The notes under the pieces were generated by a model. The model did not search any database, had not been told where the DNA came from, and was given only the letters and a program-made list of their open reading frames with translations. Shown here piece by piece: positions 50,620-58,453 of a stretch of 64,000 nt of DNA (positions within the stretch are counted from its first letter, which is position 1; each line of letters begins with the position of its first letter). The translations under genes and the position numbers were made by a program. The stretch is from NCBI GenBank assembly GCA_046199005.1, contig CP176050.1, forward strand, positions 2,852,001 to 2,916,000. The letters run 5' to 3'. This DNA comes from Ascidiimonas sp046199005 (GTDB taxonomy: Bacteria > Bacteroidota > Bacteroidia > Flavobacteriales > Flavobacteriaceae).

Positions 50620-51975
50620 TTAATTTGACTGGTTAACAGTCGCTATATTGCTTGTTCCATTTTGGGTAATAGTACTTACATGAAAAGCACCGTCTTGAAA
50701 AGTAGTAGCAGTGTTGCTAAGACCTCTCTGGCTATCCGTAGCTGAATTATTATTACCAAATTGAAGGATGTCACTTGAGTTCAATGAACCATTCTGAGTA
50801 GCACTGGAAAAGTTGAAGTCACCAAACTGATTTTGCACAGCCAGGTTCTCACCACCAAAAGTAAGATTGTTTTGTACAATGTTTGCAGTGTTACCATCTC
50901 CCAATTGAAATTGACGACCTACGTTAAGATCTTCCTCTTGTCTTATAGAAGCCGTATTCTCGTCTCCAATCTGCTCGATGATCGCGAAACCGGTTCTTGA
51001 AGTGAAGAAGAAATTACCCTGCGTAGTAGTCGCTGTATTACCGGTACCATCTTGAAACGTGAATGCTTCGTTGTCATCACCTGTTTGATCTTGGGTAGAC
51101 TCGTTTTCACCTCCAAAGAAGAAAAGATTCTGCTCTACTTCAGCAACGTTATTCAAACCTGTTTGAAACTGTACTGCTTCGTTAGCAACTTCTTCCTGAG
51201 TTATGATCGCAAAGTTATTATCTCCTTCCTGAATCTGACCCGCAAATCCATCGTCAGAAGAAAAGAAAGCAGAACCTTGTTGAATGATCGCTTCGTTCTC
51301 AGAACCATCCTGAAAAGTTAAACCAGTATTCCCAGAACCTAACTGCGTTTGAGTCGCTGTGTTTCCACCTCCAAAGAAGAATAGATTTTGCTCAACAGTA
51401 GCAGAGTTTTCAACACCATCCTGTAACTGAGTAGCCGTGTTATCAAATTCTTCCTGAACGATGTTAGCTTCATTGAATAAGCCAAACTGCTCTTGAAATG
51501 CTACTCCACCTTCAGAAGCGAAAAGATCAGAACCCTGTCTGACATTTGCTTCGTTTCCAATACCATTTTGTAAAGTGATCGCATCATTCTCAACACCTGT
51601 CTGAGATTGAGTAGCTTCGTTGCCTTCTCCAAAAGTAATTAGGTTTTGCTCTACAGTAGCGATATTCCCTTCACCGTTTTGCGACTGAACAGCTGTGTTA
51701 TTAAACTCTTCCTGCTCAATAGTTGCAACGTTATCGTTACCGATCTGAGATTGTTCCGCTACCGCATAGCCTGCTATAAAAAGATCAGAACCCTGTCTAA
51801 CAGTCGCAGTGTTAGCGATACCGTCCTGAGCAACCGTAGATCGGTTATCGTTCCCAATTTGATCTACAGCAGCCGTATTGCTTTCTCCTGTTGTGGTTAC
51901 AGCACTGTTATTCGTTTGTGCCGAAACAGCAAAAGCTGCAAATACGAAAGATGCACTTAAAATAATTTTTCTCAT
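50620..51975 (-). CDS. Major curlin-type amyloid subunit (CsgA-like), 451 aa
   Basis: A 451-residue exported protein with signal peptide ending FAVSAQ. The rest is built of about 35 strand-turn units of the curlin type, N-x-A-x-x-x-Q then x-G-x-x-N, for example NIATVEQ and NTATTFQDG. It is three times the length of E. coli CsgA (151 residues). Residues 56-399 form four super-repeats of exactly 86 residues, each with seven strands and two longer hydrophobic loops (GSDLFIAGYA and NLITFGEGN types). The last 52 residues hold five plain units. Exported by CsgG, it should form the extracellular amyloid fibre. It is first in the csg cluster. Confidence 0.92.
   Translation of the reverse strand: MRKIILSASFVFAAFAVSAQTNNSAVTTTGESNTAAVDQIGNDNRSTVAQDGIANTATVRQGSDLFIAGYAVAEQSQIGNDNVATIEQEEFNNTAVQSQNGEGNIATVEQNLITFGEGNEATQSQTGVENDAITLQNGIGNEANVRQGSDLFASEGGVAFQEQFGLFNEANIVQEEFDNTATQLQDGVENSATVEQNLFFFGGGNTATQTQLGSGNTGLTFQDGSENEAIIQQGSAFFSSDDGFAGQIQEGDNNFAIITQEEVANEAVQFQTGLNNVAEVEQNLFFFGGENESTQDQTGDDNEAFTFQDGTGNTATTTQGNFFFTSRTGFAIIEQIGDENTASIRQEEDLNVGRQFQLGDGNTANIVQNNLTFGGENLAVQNQFGDFNFSSATQNGSLNSSDILQFGNNNSATDSQRGLSNTATTFQDGAFHVSTITQNGTSNIATVNQSN
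50779..51810 (-). repeat. Four tandem 258-bp repeats in the csgA-like gene
   Basis: Units lie at 51810-51553, 51552-51295, 51294-51037 and 51036-50779. Each is 86 codons with no length change. Near-identical DNA words recur at exactly 258 bp, for example AAAAGATCAG at 51521 and 51779, which points to duplication of a whole unit rather than of single curlin repeats. Confidence 0.9.
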
Positions 51976-52083
51976 AATTTAATTGATTTAAATAAAAATT
52001 AAGGTTAACTAAGTTTTAACCATAGCAAATTATGAGAAGTCCAAGAAAATAAATTTGTTTGTAAACGTTGGGGCGTAATTACC

Positions 52084-52115
52084 CAAATATAGAGATTAAT
52101 CTTACTCCCAGACAA
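52084..52115 (-). promoter_or_regulatory. Bacteroidota promoter of the curli cluster
   Basis: On the minus strand a -33 TTG (52115-52113) is followed after 21 bp by TATATTTG (52091-52084), a perfect -7 box. The transcript would have a leader of about 100 nt with a small hairpin near 52003-52021 (GGTTAA / TTAACC). Confidence 0.7.
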
Positions 52116-52180
52116 TATTCTCTCCCTTTTTTTGACACTTTTCGGTAAGAAACACCTTCTTTACGATAAAAAGCAAGGTT

Positions 52181-52208
52181 TTGACTTAACAAAATATTAA
52201 TAAGTCAA
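52181..52208. promoter_or_regulatory. Inverted repeat between csgA-like and acyl-CoA ligase genes
   Basis: TTGACTTA (52181-52188) and TAAGTCAA (52201-52208) are perfect eight-base arms 12 bp apart. They lie about 65 bp upstream of the csg -33 box, a suitable place for an activator site. The rest of this 424-bp gap is AT-rich and shows no ORF. Confidence 0.4.
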
Positions 52209-52399
52209 TTTAGTGGAAAAGTAAAGGGTTAAATTGTTGATCATTTTACTTTTAGCAAGCTCAGTGGTAACGTTTATTTTTTGGGCATTTAACCATATAT
52301 TTAAAACTTCGCTATAATTACATTCTTTTTTTAACACTATTATTGAAAATAGCCGTTTATTTTCATAATTTGCAATTTCGTATTAATACTTATTAAAGC

Positions 52400-54178
52400 A
52401 TGATTCAAGTCACTCGCCTTTTTGATTTTCCGTATTATCAGCTGGAACAATTTAACCTTTCTAATGCTCTGGTTACTAAAAAAGGAGAAGATTGGATAGA
52501 GACTTCCTCTGCCCAATATGTCGAGGATGGAAATAAGATAAGTAGAGGACTTCTGAAACTAGGAGTGCAGAAGAATGACAAAATAGCGGTCATCTCAGCT
52601 TCTAACCGAACGGAGTGGCACATTCTCGATGTAGGAATTCTACAGTTAGGTGCCCAAAATGTTCCCATCTATCCTACCATTTCGGAAGAAGATTATGAAT
52701 ATATTCTTAATCACTCAGAATCTGTTATCTGTTTTGTCTCTGATAAGGAGATCGTTGATAAACTCAATTCCATCAAAAATAATGTGCCGTCCTTAAAGCA
52801 TGTATACACATTTGATGAGGTATTGGGTGAAAAAAACTGGTCTGAGGTTCTAGAACTTGGAGAAGATAAACAAAATCAGGACGAGGTAGAAGCACTTAAG
52901 AACGCAGTGCTTCCTAATGATCTAGCTACCATTATCTATACCTCGGGAACTACAGGCAGACCTAAAGGAGTAATGTTATCTCATAATAATATAGTCTCTA
53001 ATGTACTTTCAAGCGCCGAAAGGGTGCCGCTGGCACCAGGCGATAAAGCATTGAGTTTTCTACCTATGTGCCACATTTTTGAACGTATGGTCGCTTACCT
53101 GTATCAATATTGCGGAATCTCAATTCATTTTGCAGAATCCATTGAAAAAATGGGAGATAATCTTAAGGAGGTTCGCCCGCAGGTAATGACGGTGGTTCCA
53201 AGGCTATTAGAGAAGGTATATGACAAAATATACGCTAAAGGAGCCGAATTAACCGGCATTAAACGAAAACTGTTCTTTTGGGCAGTAGATCTTGCGTTAA
53301 AATTCGAGCCTTATAAAAAGAATGGCGGTTGGTATGAATTTAAATTGGGTATCGCCCGAAAACTTATTTTTAGCAAGTGGCAGGATGCTCTTGGTGGCCA
53401 ATTGAAAATAATGGTTTCAGGAAGTGCCGCACTGCAACCACGTTTAGGACGTGTATTTGGTGCAGCCGGAATTCCGGTTATGGAAGGTTATGGTCTTACT
53501 GAAACCTCCCCGGTGATCTCTGTAAACGACCAACGAAACGGTGGATGGAGAATAGGAACTGTCGGTAGGTTAATCCCCGAAGTGGATGTTAAAATTGCCG
53601 AAGATGGAGAAATCCTTTGTAAAGGTCCCAACGTGATGCTGGGCTACTACAAAGATCCCGAAAAAACTGCCGAAGTCATGACGGGAGATTATTTTCATAC
53701 AGGAGACATAGGCGAAATAGATAATGATGGATTTTTACGAATTACCGACCGTAAAAAAGAAATGTTTAAAACATCTGGAGGTAAATACGTGGCACCACAA
53801 CTTATTGAAAACGAGATGAAGCAATCTCGATTTATTGAACAGATCATGGTGATAGGAGAAGGAGAAAAAATGCCGGCAGCCTTGGTACAACCCAATTTTG
53901 ATTTTGTAGAAGAATGGGCAAAAAGGCATGATATGAACCTACCTGAAAATAAAAACGAAATTATTTCCAATCCAAAACTTGTAGAACGAATTCAGGAAGA
54001 GATCGACATTTACAACCAAAAATTTGGAAAATGGGAACGCATCAAAAAATTCGAGCTAACTCCAGAGATCTGGAGCGTTGATGAAGGTCATCTCACCCCT
54101 ACAATGAAACTCAAAAGGAGAGTAATCAAAGAGAAATATAAACACCTCTACGACAAAATATACGAACGTGTCTCTTGA
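52400..54178 (+). CDS. fadD: Long-chain fatty acid-CoA ligase (AMP-forming)
   Basis: A 592-residue adenylate-forming enzyme. The P-loop is IIYTSGTTGRPKGVMLSHNN (about 179-198). FLPMCHIFERM follows, and then the adenine motif GYGLTETSPVISV, the hinge ITDRKKEMFKTSGGKYV and the C-terminal catalytic lysine region. This is the FAA1-like long type with an insertion before the lid. It activates fatty acids to acyl-CoA at the inner membrane, feeding the beta-oxidation operon downstream. It has its own terminator, so it is a separate unit from marR-fadNAE. Confidence 0.92.
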   Translation: MIQVTRLFDFPYYQLEQFNLSNALVTKKGEDWIETSSAQYVEDGNKISRGLLKLGVQKNDKIAVISASNRTEWHILDVGILQLGAQNVPIYPTISEEDYEYILNHSESVICFVSDKEIVDKLNSIKNNVPSLKHVYTFDEVLGEKNWSEVLELGEDKQNQDEVEALKNAVLPNDLATIIYTSGTTGRPKGVMLSHNNIVSNVLSSAERVPLAPGDKALSFLPMCHIFERMVAYLYQYCGISIHFAESIEKMGDNLKEVRPQVMTVVPRLLEKVYDKIYAKGAELTGIKRKLFFWAVDLALKFEPYKKNGGWYEFKLGIARKLIFSKWQDALGGQLKIMVSGSAALQPRLGRVFGAAGIPVMEGYGLTETSPVISVNDQRNGGWRIGTVGRLIPEVDVKIAEDGEILCKGPNVMLGYYKDPEKTAEVMTGDYFHTGDIGEIDNDGFLRITDRKKEMFKTSGGKYVAPQLIENEMKQSRFIEQIMVIGEGEKMPAALVQPNFDFVEEWAKRHDMNLPENKNEIISNPKLVERIQEEIDIYNQKFGKWERIKKFELTPEIWSVDEGHLTPTMKLKRRVIKEKYKHLYDKIYERVS

Positions 54179-54202
54179 TAGGCATTAACAAAACTAATAA
54201 TG

Positions 54203-54230
54203 ACTCCTTATATAATAAGGAGTTTTTTTA
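54203..54230 (+). terminator. Rho-independent terminator after the acyl-CoA ligase gene
   Basis: Stem ACTCCTTA / TAAGGAGT with a five-base loop, followed by seven Ts. Confidence 0.88.
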
Positions 54231-54282
54231 TGCCTTTTCTTTTCTAAACACATCTTTTTTGCGGATTTACAATTTTTTAAAC

Positions 54283-54308
54283 AATTTACTATGCATGCAT
54301 AGTAAATT
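54283..54308. promoter_or_regulatory. Perfect 26-bp palindrome, probable MarR operator
   Basis: The arms AATTTACTATGCA and TGCATAGTAAATT are exact complements with no spacer. The site ends 5 bp before the marR -7 box, covering the -33 region, so a bound dimer would block RNA polymerase. The autoregulated MarR protein is encoded directly downstream. Confidence 0.75.
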
Positions 54309-54313
54309 TTTAA

Positions 54314-54321
54314 TATCTTTG
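54314..54321 (+). promoter_or_regulatory. Bacteroidota -7 box of the marR-fadNAE operon
   Basis: TATCTTTG fits TAnnTTTG. It lies between the palindrome and the marR ATG (17 bp downstream). Confidence 0.65.
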
Positions 54322-54338
54322 AACGATCATTACGTGAT

Positions 54339-54791
54339 ATGAAAGAAAAAACATTAGATTACTTTTTAAGAGCAGCCTGGCAAGCCGTCGCCCGAATGTA
54401 TAATGAAGAAGCTGGTAAGTTTGATAGTACAATGGCTACAGGTTTTACCCTCATAAGCATAGATCCCGAAAAAGGAACCCCTTCGACCGCTTTAGGGCCA
54501 AAAATGGGAATGGAGGCCACAAGCCTTTCCAGAATTCTTAAAACCATGGAAGAGCGTCTGCTCATAGAGCGCAAACCCAATCCGGAAGATGGCCGTGGCG
54601 TTTTAATTCATCTTACGGATTTTGGTCGTGAAAAAAGAGATTATTCTAAAAAAGTAGTATTACAATTCAACGACGTGATCAAAGAACATGTCTCCGAAGA
54701 AGACATCGCCGGATTCCTTAAGGTAACACAAACCATCATAGAACTCATTGCAGAAAAAAAAATATACACCAAAGAAGTCACAACTAATTAA
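54339..54791 (+). CDS. MarR-family transcriptional regulator of beta-oxidation genes
   Basis: A 150-residue winged helix-turn-helix protein. The recognition-helix region is GMEATSLSRILKTMEERLLI, and the wing is ERKPNPEDGRGVLIHLTDFG, with the D-x-R hallmark of MarR. N- and C-terminal helices would form the dimer. It is first in the operon, 13 bp before fadN. Probable role: repressor of fadNAE and of its own gene, released by acyl-CoA or fatty acid, by analogy with other fatty-acid regulators. The ligand is not shown by the sequence. Confidence 0.88.
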   Translation: MKEKTLDYFLRAAWQAVARMYNEEAGKFDSTMATGFTLISIDPEKGTPSTALGPKMGMEATSLSRILKTMEERLLIERKPNPEDGRGVLIHLTDFGREKRDYSKKVVLQFNDVIKEHVSEEDIAGFLKVTQTIIELIAEKKIYTKEVTTN

Positions 54792-54804
54792 CAAGTATAC
54801 CAGA

Positions 54805-57210
54805 ATGATAAGAAGAATAAATAAAGTAGCAGTCATCGGTTCCGGAATTATGGGAAGCGGTATCGCATGTCACTTTGCCAATATTGGGGTGGAAGTATTA
54901 TTACTAGATATAGTACCCCGTGAATTAAATGATGCTGAAAAAGCGAAAGGGAAAACACTGGAAGATCCGGTGGTCAGAAACCGAATGGTGAACGACAACC
55001 TGAAAGCTTCTCTCAAATCAAAACCCTCCCCCATTTATCATCAGGATTTTGCGAAGCGAATTCAAACAGGTAATCTGGAGGACGATCTTCATAAAGTAGC
55101 CGAGGTCGAATGGATTATTGAGGTAGTAGTTGAGCGTCTCGATATCAAGCAGAAAGTTTTTGAACAAATAGAAAAACATAGAAAACCTGGAACGTTAATT
55201 ACCTCCAACACTTCTGGTATTCCTATCGGTTTTATGAACAAAGGCAGAAGTGAAGACTTTAGAAAGCATTTCGCTGTAACGCATTTTTTCAATCCGCCAC
55301 GTTATTTGAAATTATTTGAAGTGGTTCCAGGTCCGGATTGCGATCCTGCAGTAACGGATTTCCTTATGAACTACGGGGAGCAATTTCTTGGCAAAACTTC
55401 TGTACTGGCGAAAGATACACCCGCTTTTATAGGGAACCGTATTGGTATATTCGGGATTCAAAGTCTTTTTCACATGGTAAAAGATCTTGGAATGACGGTA
55501 GAGGAAGTTGACAAACTTACGGGTCCTGTGATCGGCAGACCTAAATCGGCCACCTTTAGAACTGTAGACGTAGTAGGCTTGGATACCCTCGTACATGTGG
55601 CCAACGGTATTTATGAGAACTGTCCGGACGATGAAGCGCATGAGCTTTTCAAACTTCCCGATTTCATTAACACCATGATGGAAAACAAATGGTTAGGTAG
55701 CAAAACGGGACAAGGATTCTACAAAAAAGAAACTTCGAAAGACGGTAAGCGAAATATTCTGGCACTTGATCTGGATACTATGGAATACAGACCCAGTAAA
55801 AAAGCTTCTTTCGCTACATTAGAACTCACCAAGACCATAGATAATGTAATTGATCGTTTTCCTGTATTAGTAGGTGGAAAAGACAAAGCGGGAGAATTCT
55901 ATCGTAAGAATTTCGCTGCTATGTTTGCGTATGTACAAAACAGGATTCCTGAAATTTCAGATGAACTATACCGAATTGACGATGCGATGAAAGCTGGTTT
56001 CGGCTGGGAACATGGTCCGTTTGAGATCTGGGATGCCATCGGCGTGGAAAAAGGAATCGAGTTAATGAAAGCGGAAGGACTTGAAGTAGCCGGCTGGGTA
56101 AATGAAATGGTTGTTTCCGGAAGCACTTCATTCTACACCGTTAAAGACGGAGCGACTTATTACTATGATATCACCGCTAAAAAACAAACTAAAAAACCAG
56201 GGCAAGATGCCTTTATCATCCTAGATAACATCAGAGAATCTAAAGAGGTCTGGAAAAATGCCGAAGCGATCGTACAGGATCTTGGTGATGGAATCCTCAA
56301 CCTGGAGTTCCGTTCTAAAATGAATACCATTGGTGGCGGTGTACTTCAGGGGATCAATAAAGCGATCGATCTGGCCGAAAAAGAATATAAGGGACTCGTT
56401 ATAGGGAACCAGGCGGCTAATTTCTCTGTCGGTGCCAATATCGGAATGATCTTTATGATGGCTGTAGAGCAGGAATATGACGAATTGAATATGGCGATCA
56501 AAATGTTTCAGGATACAATGATGCGTGTTCGCTATTCTTCCATCCCTGTGATTGTAGCTCCGCATGGAATGACCCTTGGTGGAGGTTGCGAAATGAGTAT
56601 GCACGCCGACAAGGTAGTCGCTGCCGCAGAAACCTATATAGGACTGGTTGAATTTGGTGTAGGCGTGATCCCGGGAGGTGGCGGTTCTAAAGAATTCGCA
56701 TTACGGGCGGCTGACATTTTCAGGAAGAACGATGTAGAGCTTAACGTATTACAGGAATACTTCCTGACCATTGGTATGGCAAAAGTATCTACTTCTGCCT
56801 ATGAAGCTTTTGATTTGGGAATCCTTCAAAAAGGGAAAGACGTTATTGTCGTAAATAAAGACCGTCAGATCGCCGAGGCAAAGAAACATGCGTTGTTACT
56901 TGCAGACGCGGGATACACCAAACCTATTCAAAGGAAAGATGTAAAAGTACTCGGGAAACAGGCGTTGGGAATGTTCCTGGTAGGAACCGATTCGATGGAA
57001 GCAGGACATTATATTTCTGAGCACGATCGTAAGATCGCCAATAAGCTGGCCTATGTAATGGCCGGTGGAGACCTTTCAGAACCAAATTATGTAAGTGAGC
57101 AATACTTACTTGATCTGGAAAGAGAAGCTTTCCTATCGCTTTGTACCGAAAGGAAAACCCTGGAGCGTATTCAACACATGCTTAAAACAGGAAAACCCCT
57201 CAGAAACTAA
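54805..57210 (+). CDS. fadN: Bifunctional 3-hydroxyacyl-CoA dehydrogenase/enoyl-CoA hydratase
   Basis: An 801-residue fusion in the FadN order. The NAD-binding dehydrogenase comes first (VIGSGIMGSGIACHFANIG, 11-29; NTSGIPIGFMNKG; VTHFFNPPRYLKLFEVVPG), then the dehydrogenase C-terminal domains (GFGWEHGPFEIWDAIG), and from about residue 490 a crotonase-like hydratase (LVIGNQAANFSVGANIGMIF, APHGMTLGGGCEMSMHADKV, GLVEFGVGVIPGGGGSKE). It carries out two central steps of fatty-acid beta-oxidation. The start at 54805 follows the marR stop; a longer frame from 54748 would overlap marR. Confidence 0.94.
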   Translation: MIRRINKVAVIGSGIMGSGIACHFANIGVEVLLLDIVPRELNDAEKAKGKTLEDPVVRNRMVNDNLKASLKSKPSPIYHQDFAKRIQTGNLEDDLHKVAEVEWIIEVVVERLDIKQKVFEQIEKHRKPGTLITSNTSGIPIGFMNKGRSEDFRKHFAVTHFFNPPRYLKLFEVVPGPDCDPAVTDFLMNYGEQFLGKTSVLAKDTPAFIGNRIGIFGIQSLFHMVKDLGMTVEEVDKLTGPVIGRPKSATFRTVDVVGLDTLVHVANGIYENCPDDEAHELFKLPDFINTMMENKWLGSKTGQGFYKKETSKDGKRNILALDLDTMEYRPSKKASFATLELTKTIDNVIDRFPVLVGGKDKAGEFYRKNFAAMFAYVQNRIPEISDELYRIDDAMKAGFGWEHGPFEIWDAIGVEKGIELMKAEGLEVAGWVNEMVVSGSTSFYTVKDGATYYYDITAKKQTKKPGQDAFIILDNIRESKEVWKNAEAIVQDLGDGILNLEFRSKMNTIGGGVLQGINKAIDLAEKEYKGLVIGNQAANFSVGANIGMIFMMAVEQEYDELNMAIKMFQDTMMRVRYSSIPVIVAPHGMTLGGGCEMSMHADKVVAAAETYIGLVEFGVGVIPGGGGSKEFALRAADIFRKNDVELNVLQEYFLTIGMAKVSTSAYEAFDLGILQKGKDVIVVNKDRQIAEAKKHALLLADAGYTKPIQRKDVKVLGKQALGMFLVGTDSMEAGHYISEHDRKIANKLAYVMAGGDLSEPNYVSEQYLLDLEREAFLSLCTERKTLERIQHMLKTGKPLRN

Positions 57211-57240
57211 TCGTAGTTCATCTAATTTAATAAAGAAAAC

Positions 57241-58425
57241 ATGAAAACAGCATATATAGTAAAAGCATACAGAACCGCCGTTGGAAAAGCACCCAGAGGT
57301 TTGTTTCGTTTTAAAAGACCTGATGAGCTGGCAGCGGAAACCATTGAAAGTCTGCTAAAAGACATCCCGCAACTCGATAAAAAGCGCATTGACGATGTAA
57401 TCGTGGGGAACGCCATGCCGGAAGCAGAACAAGGCTTGAATATGGCACGATTGATCTCGCTTATGGGATTAAAAATTGAAGACGTACCCGGAGTTACAGT
57501 GAACCGTTACTGTGCTTCCGGTTTGGAAACCATTGGGATCGCTACCGCCAAGATACAGTCAGGAATGGCAGATTGTATTATCGCAGGTGGTGCCGAAAGC
57601 ATGAGTTACATCCCCATGGGAGGTTACAAACCGGTACCAGACTATTCGGTTGCCAAAGAGGGGCATGAAGACTATTACTGGGGTATGGGGCTAACAGCAG
57701 AAGCCGTTGCCAATCAATTCAAGGTTTCTCGCGAAGATCAGGATGAGTTTGCTTACAATTCCCATCAAAAAGCATTAAAAGCACTTAAGGAAGGTAAATT
57801 CAAAGATCAGATCGTTCCCATCAACATCGAAGAGACCTATGTAGATGCCAACGGAAAAAAAGCGACCCGAAACTACACAGTAGATACGGATGAAGGACCA
57901 AGAGCAGATACAAGCAAAGAAGTACTCGGTAAATTGCGTCCCGTATTTGCTGCTGGCGGAAGCGTAACAGCTGGCAATGCCTCTCAAATGAGTGATGGTG
58001 CTGCATTTGTATTAGTGATGAGTGAAGATATGGTAAAAGAACTTAATCTGGAACCCATTGCACGACTGGTAAATTATGCAGCAGCTGGCGTAGAACCGCG
58101 AATTATGGGGATCGGTCCGGTAAAAGCCATTCCAAAAGCCTTGAAACAAGCCGGAATGAAACTTAATGACATCAATCTTATAGAACTCAACGAAGCTTTT
58201 GCTTCACAATCACTAGCTGTAATAAGAGAACTAGATCTTAATCAGGAGATTGTAAACGTAAATGGTGGTGCGATAGCACTAGGGCATCCGCTGGGATGTA
58301 CCGGAGCAAAACTATCGGTACAACTGTTTGACGAAATGCGTAAGCGAGGTGATAAATACGGAATGGTGACTATGTGTGTGGGAACCGGACAGGGCGCCGC
58401 AGGCATCTACGAATTTTTAAATTAG
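57241..58425 (+). CDS. fadA: Acetyl-CoA C-acyltransferase (3-ketoacyl-CoA thiolase)
   Basis: A 394-residue thiolase. The acyl-carrying nucleophile is C91 in NRYCASGLETIG, the GHPLGCTGAK block gives H349 and the general base C379 lies in CVGTGQGAAG; NEAFASQS precedes them. It cleaves 3-ketoacyl-CoA with CoA in the last step of each beta-oxidation turn. It lies 30 bp after fadN. Gene order marR-fadN-fadA-fadE matches the fadNAE operon known from Bacillus subtilis. Confidence 0.95.
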   Translation: MKTAYIVKAYRTAVGKAPRGLFRFKRPDELAAETIESLLKDIPQLDKKRIDDVIVGNAMPEAEQGLNMARLISLMGLKIEDVPGVTVNRYCASGLETIGIATAKIQSGMADCIIAGGAESMSYIPMGGYKPVPDYSVAKEGHEDYYWGMGLTAEAVANQFKVSREDQDEFAYNSHQKALKALKEGKFKDQIVPINIEETYVDANGKKATRNYTVDTDEGPRADTSKEVLGKLRPVFAAGGSVTAGNASQMSDGAAFVLVMSEDMVKELNLEPIARLVNYAAAGVEPRIMGIGPVKAIPKALKQAGMKLNDINLIELNEAFASQSLAVIRELDLNQEIVNVNGGAIALGHPLGCTGAKLSVQLFDEMRKRGDKYGMVTMCVGTGQGAAGIYEFLN

Positions 58426-58453
58426 AAAGAACTAACAGATTATAAAATAAGAT

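Noticed and set aside
50779..51810. Regularly spaced repeats as a possible CRISPR array
   Set aside because: The 258-bp units are in-frame coding repeats of a curlin protein without spacers.
51052..51960. Plus-strand frames inside the csgA-like gene
   Set aside because: They are antisense shadows of the 258-bp repeats, and their apparent repetitiveness comes from the curlin coding strand.
54748..54804. Upstream extension of fadN
   Set aside because: It overlaps marR in another frame, and the NAD-binding fold begins right after the ATG at 54805.
55312..55641. 109-codon minus-strand frame within fadN
   Set aside because: It is a shadow of the strongly supported fadN coding sequence, with no family pattern or start context.
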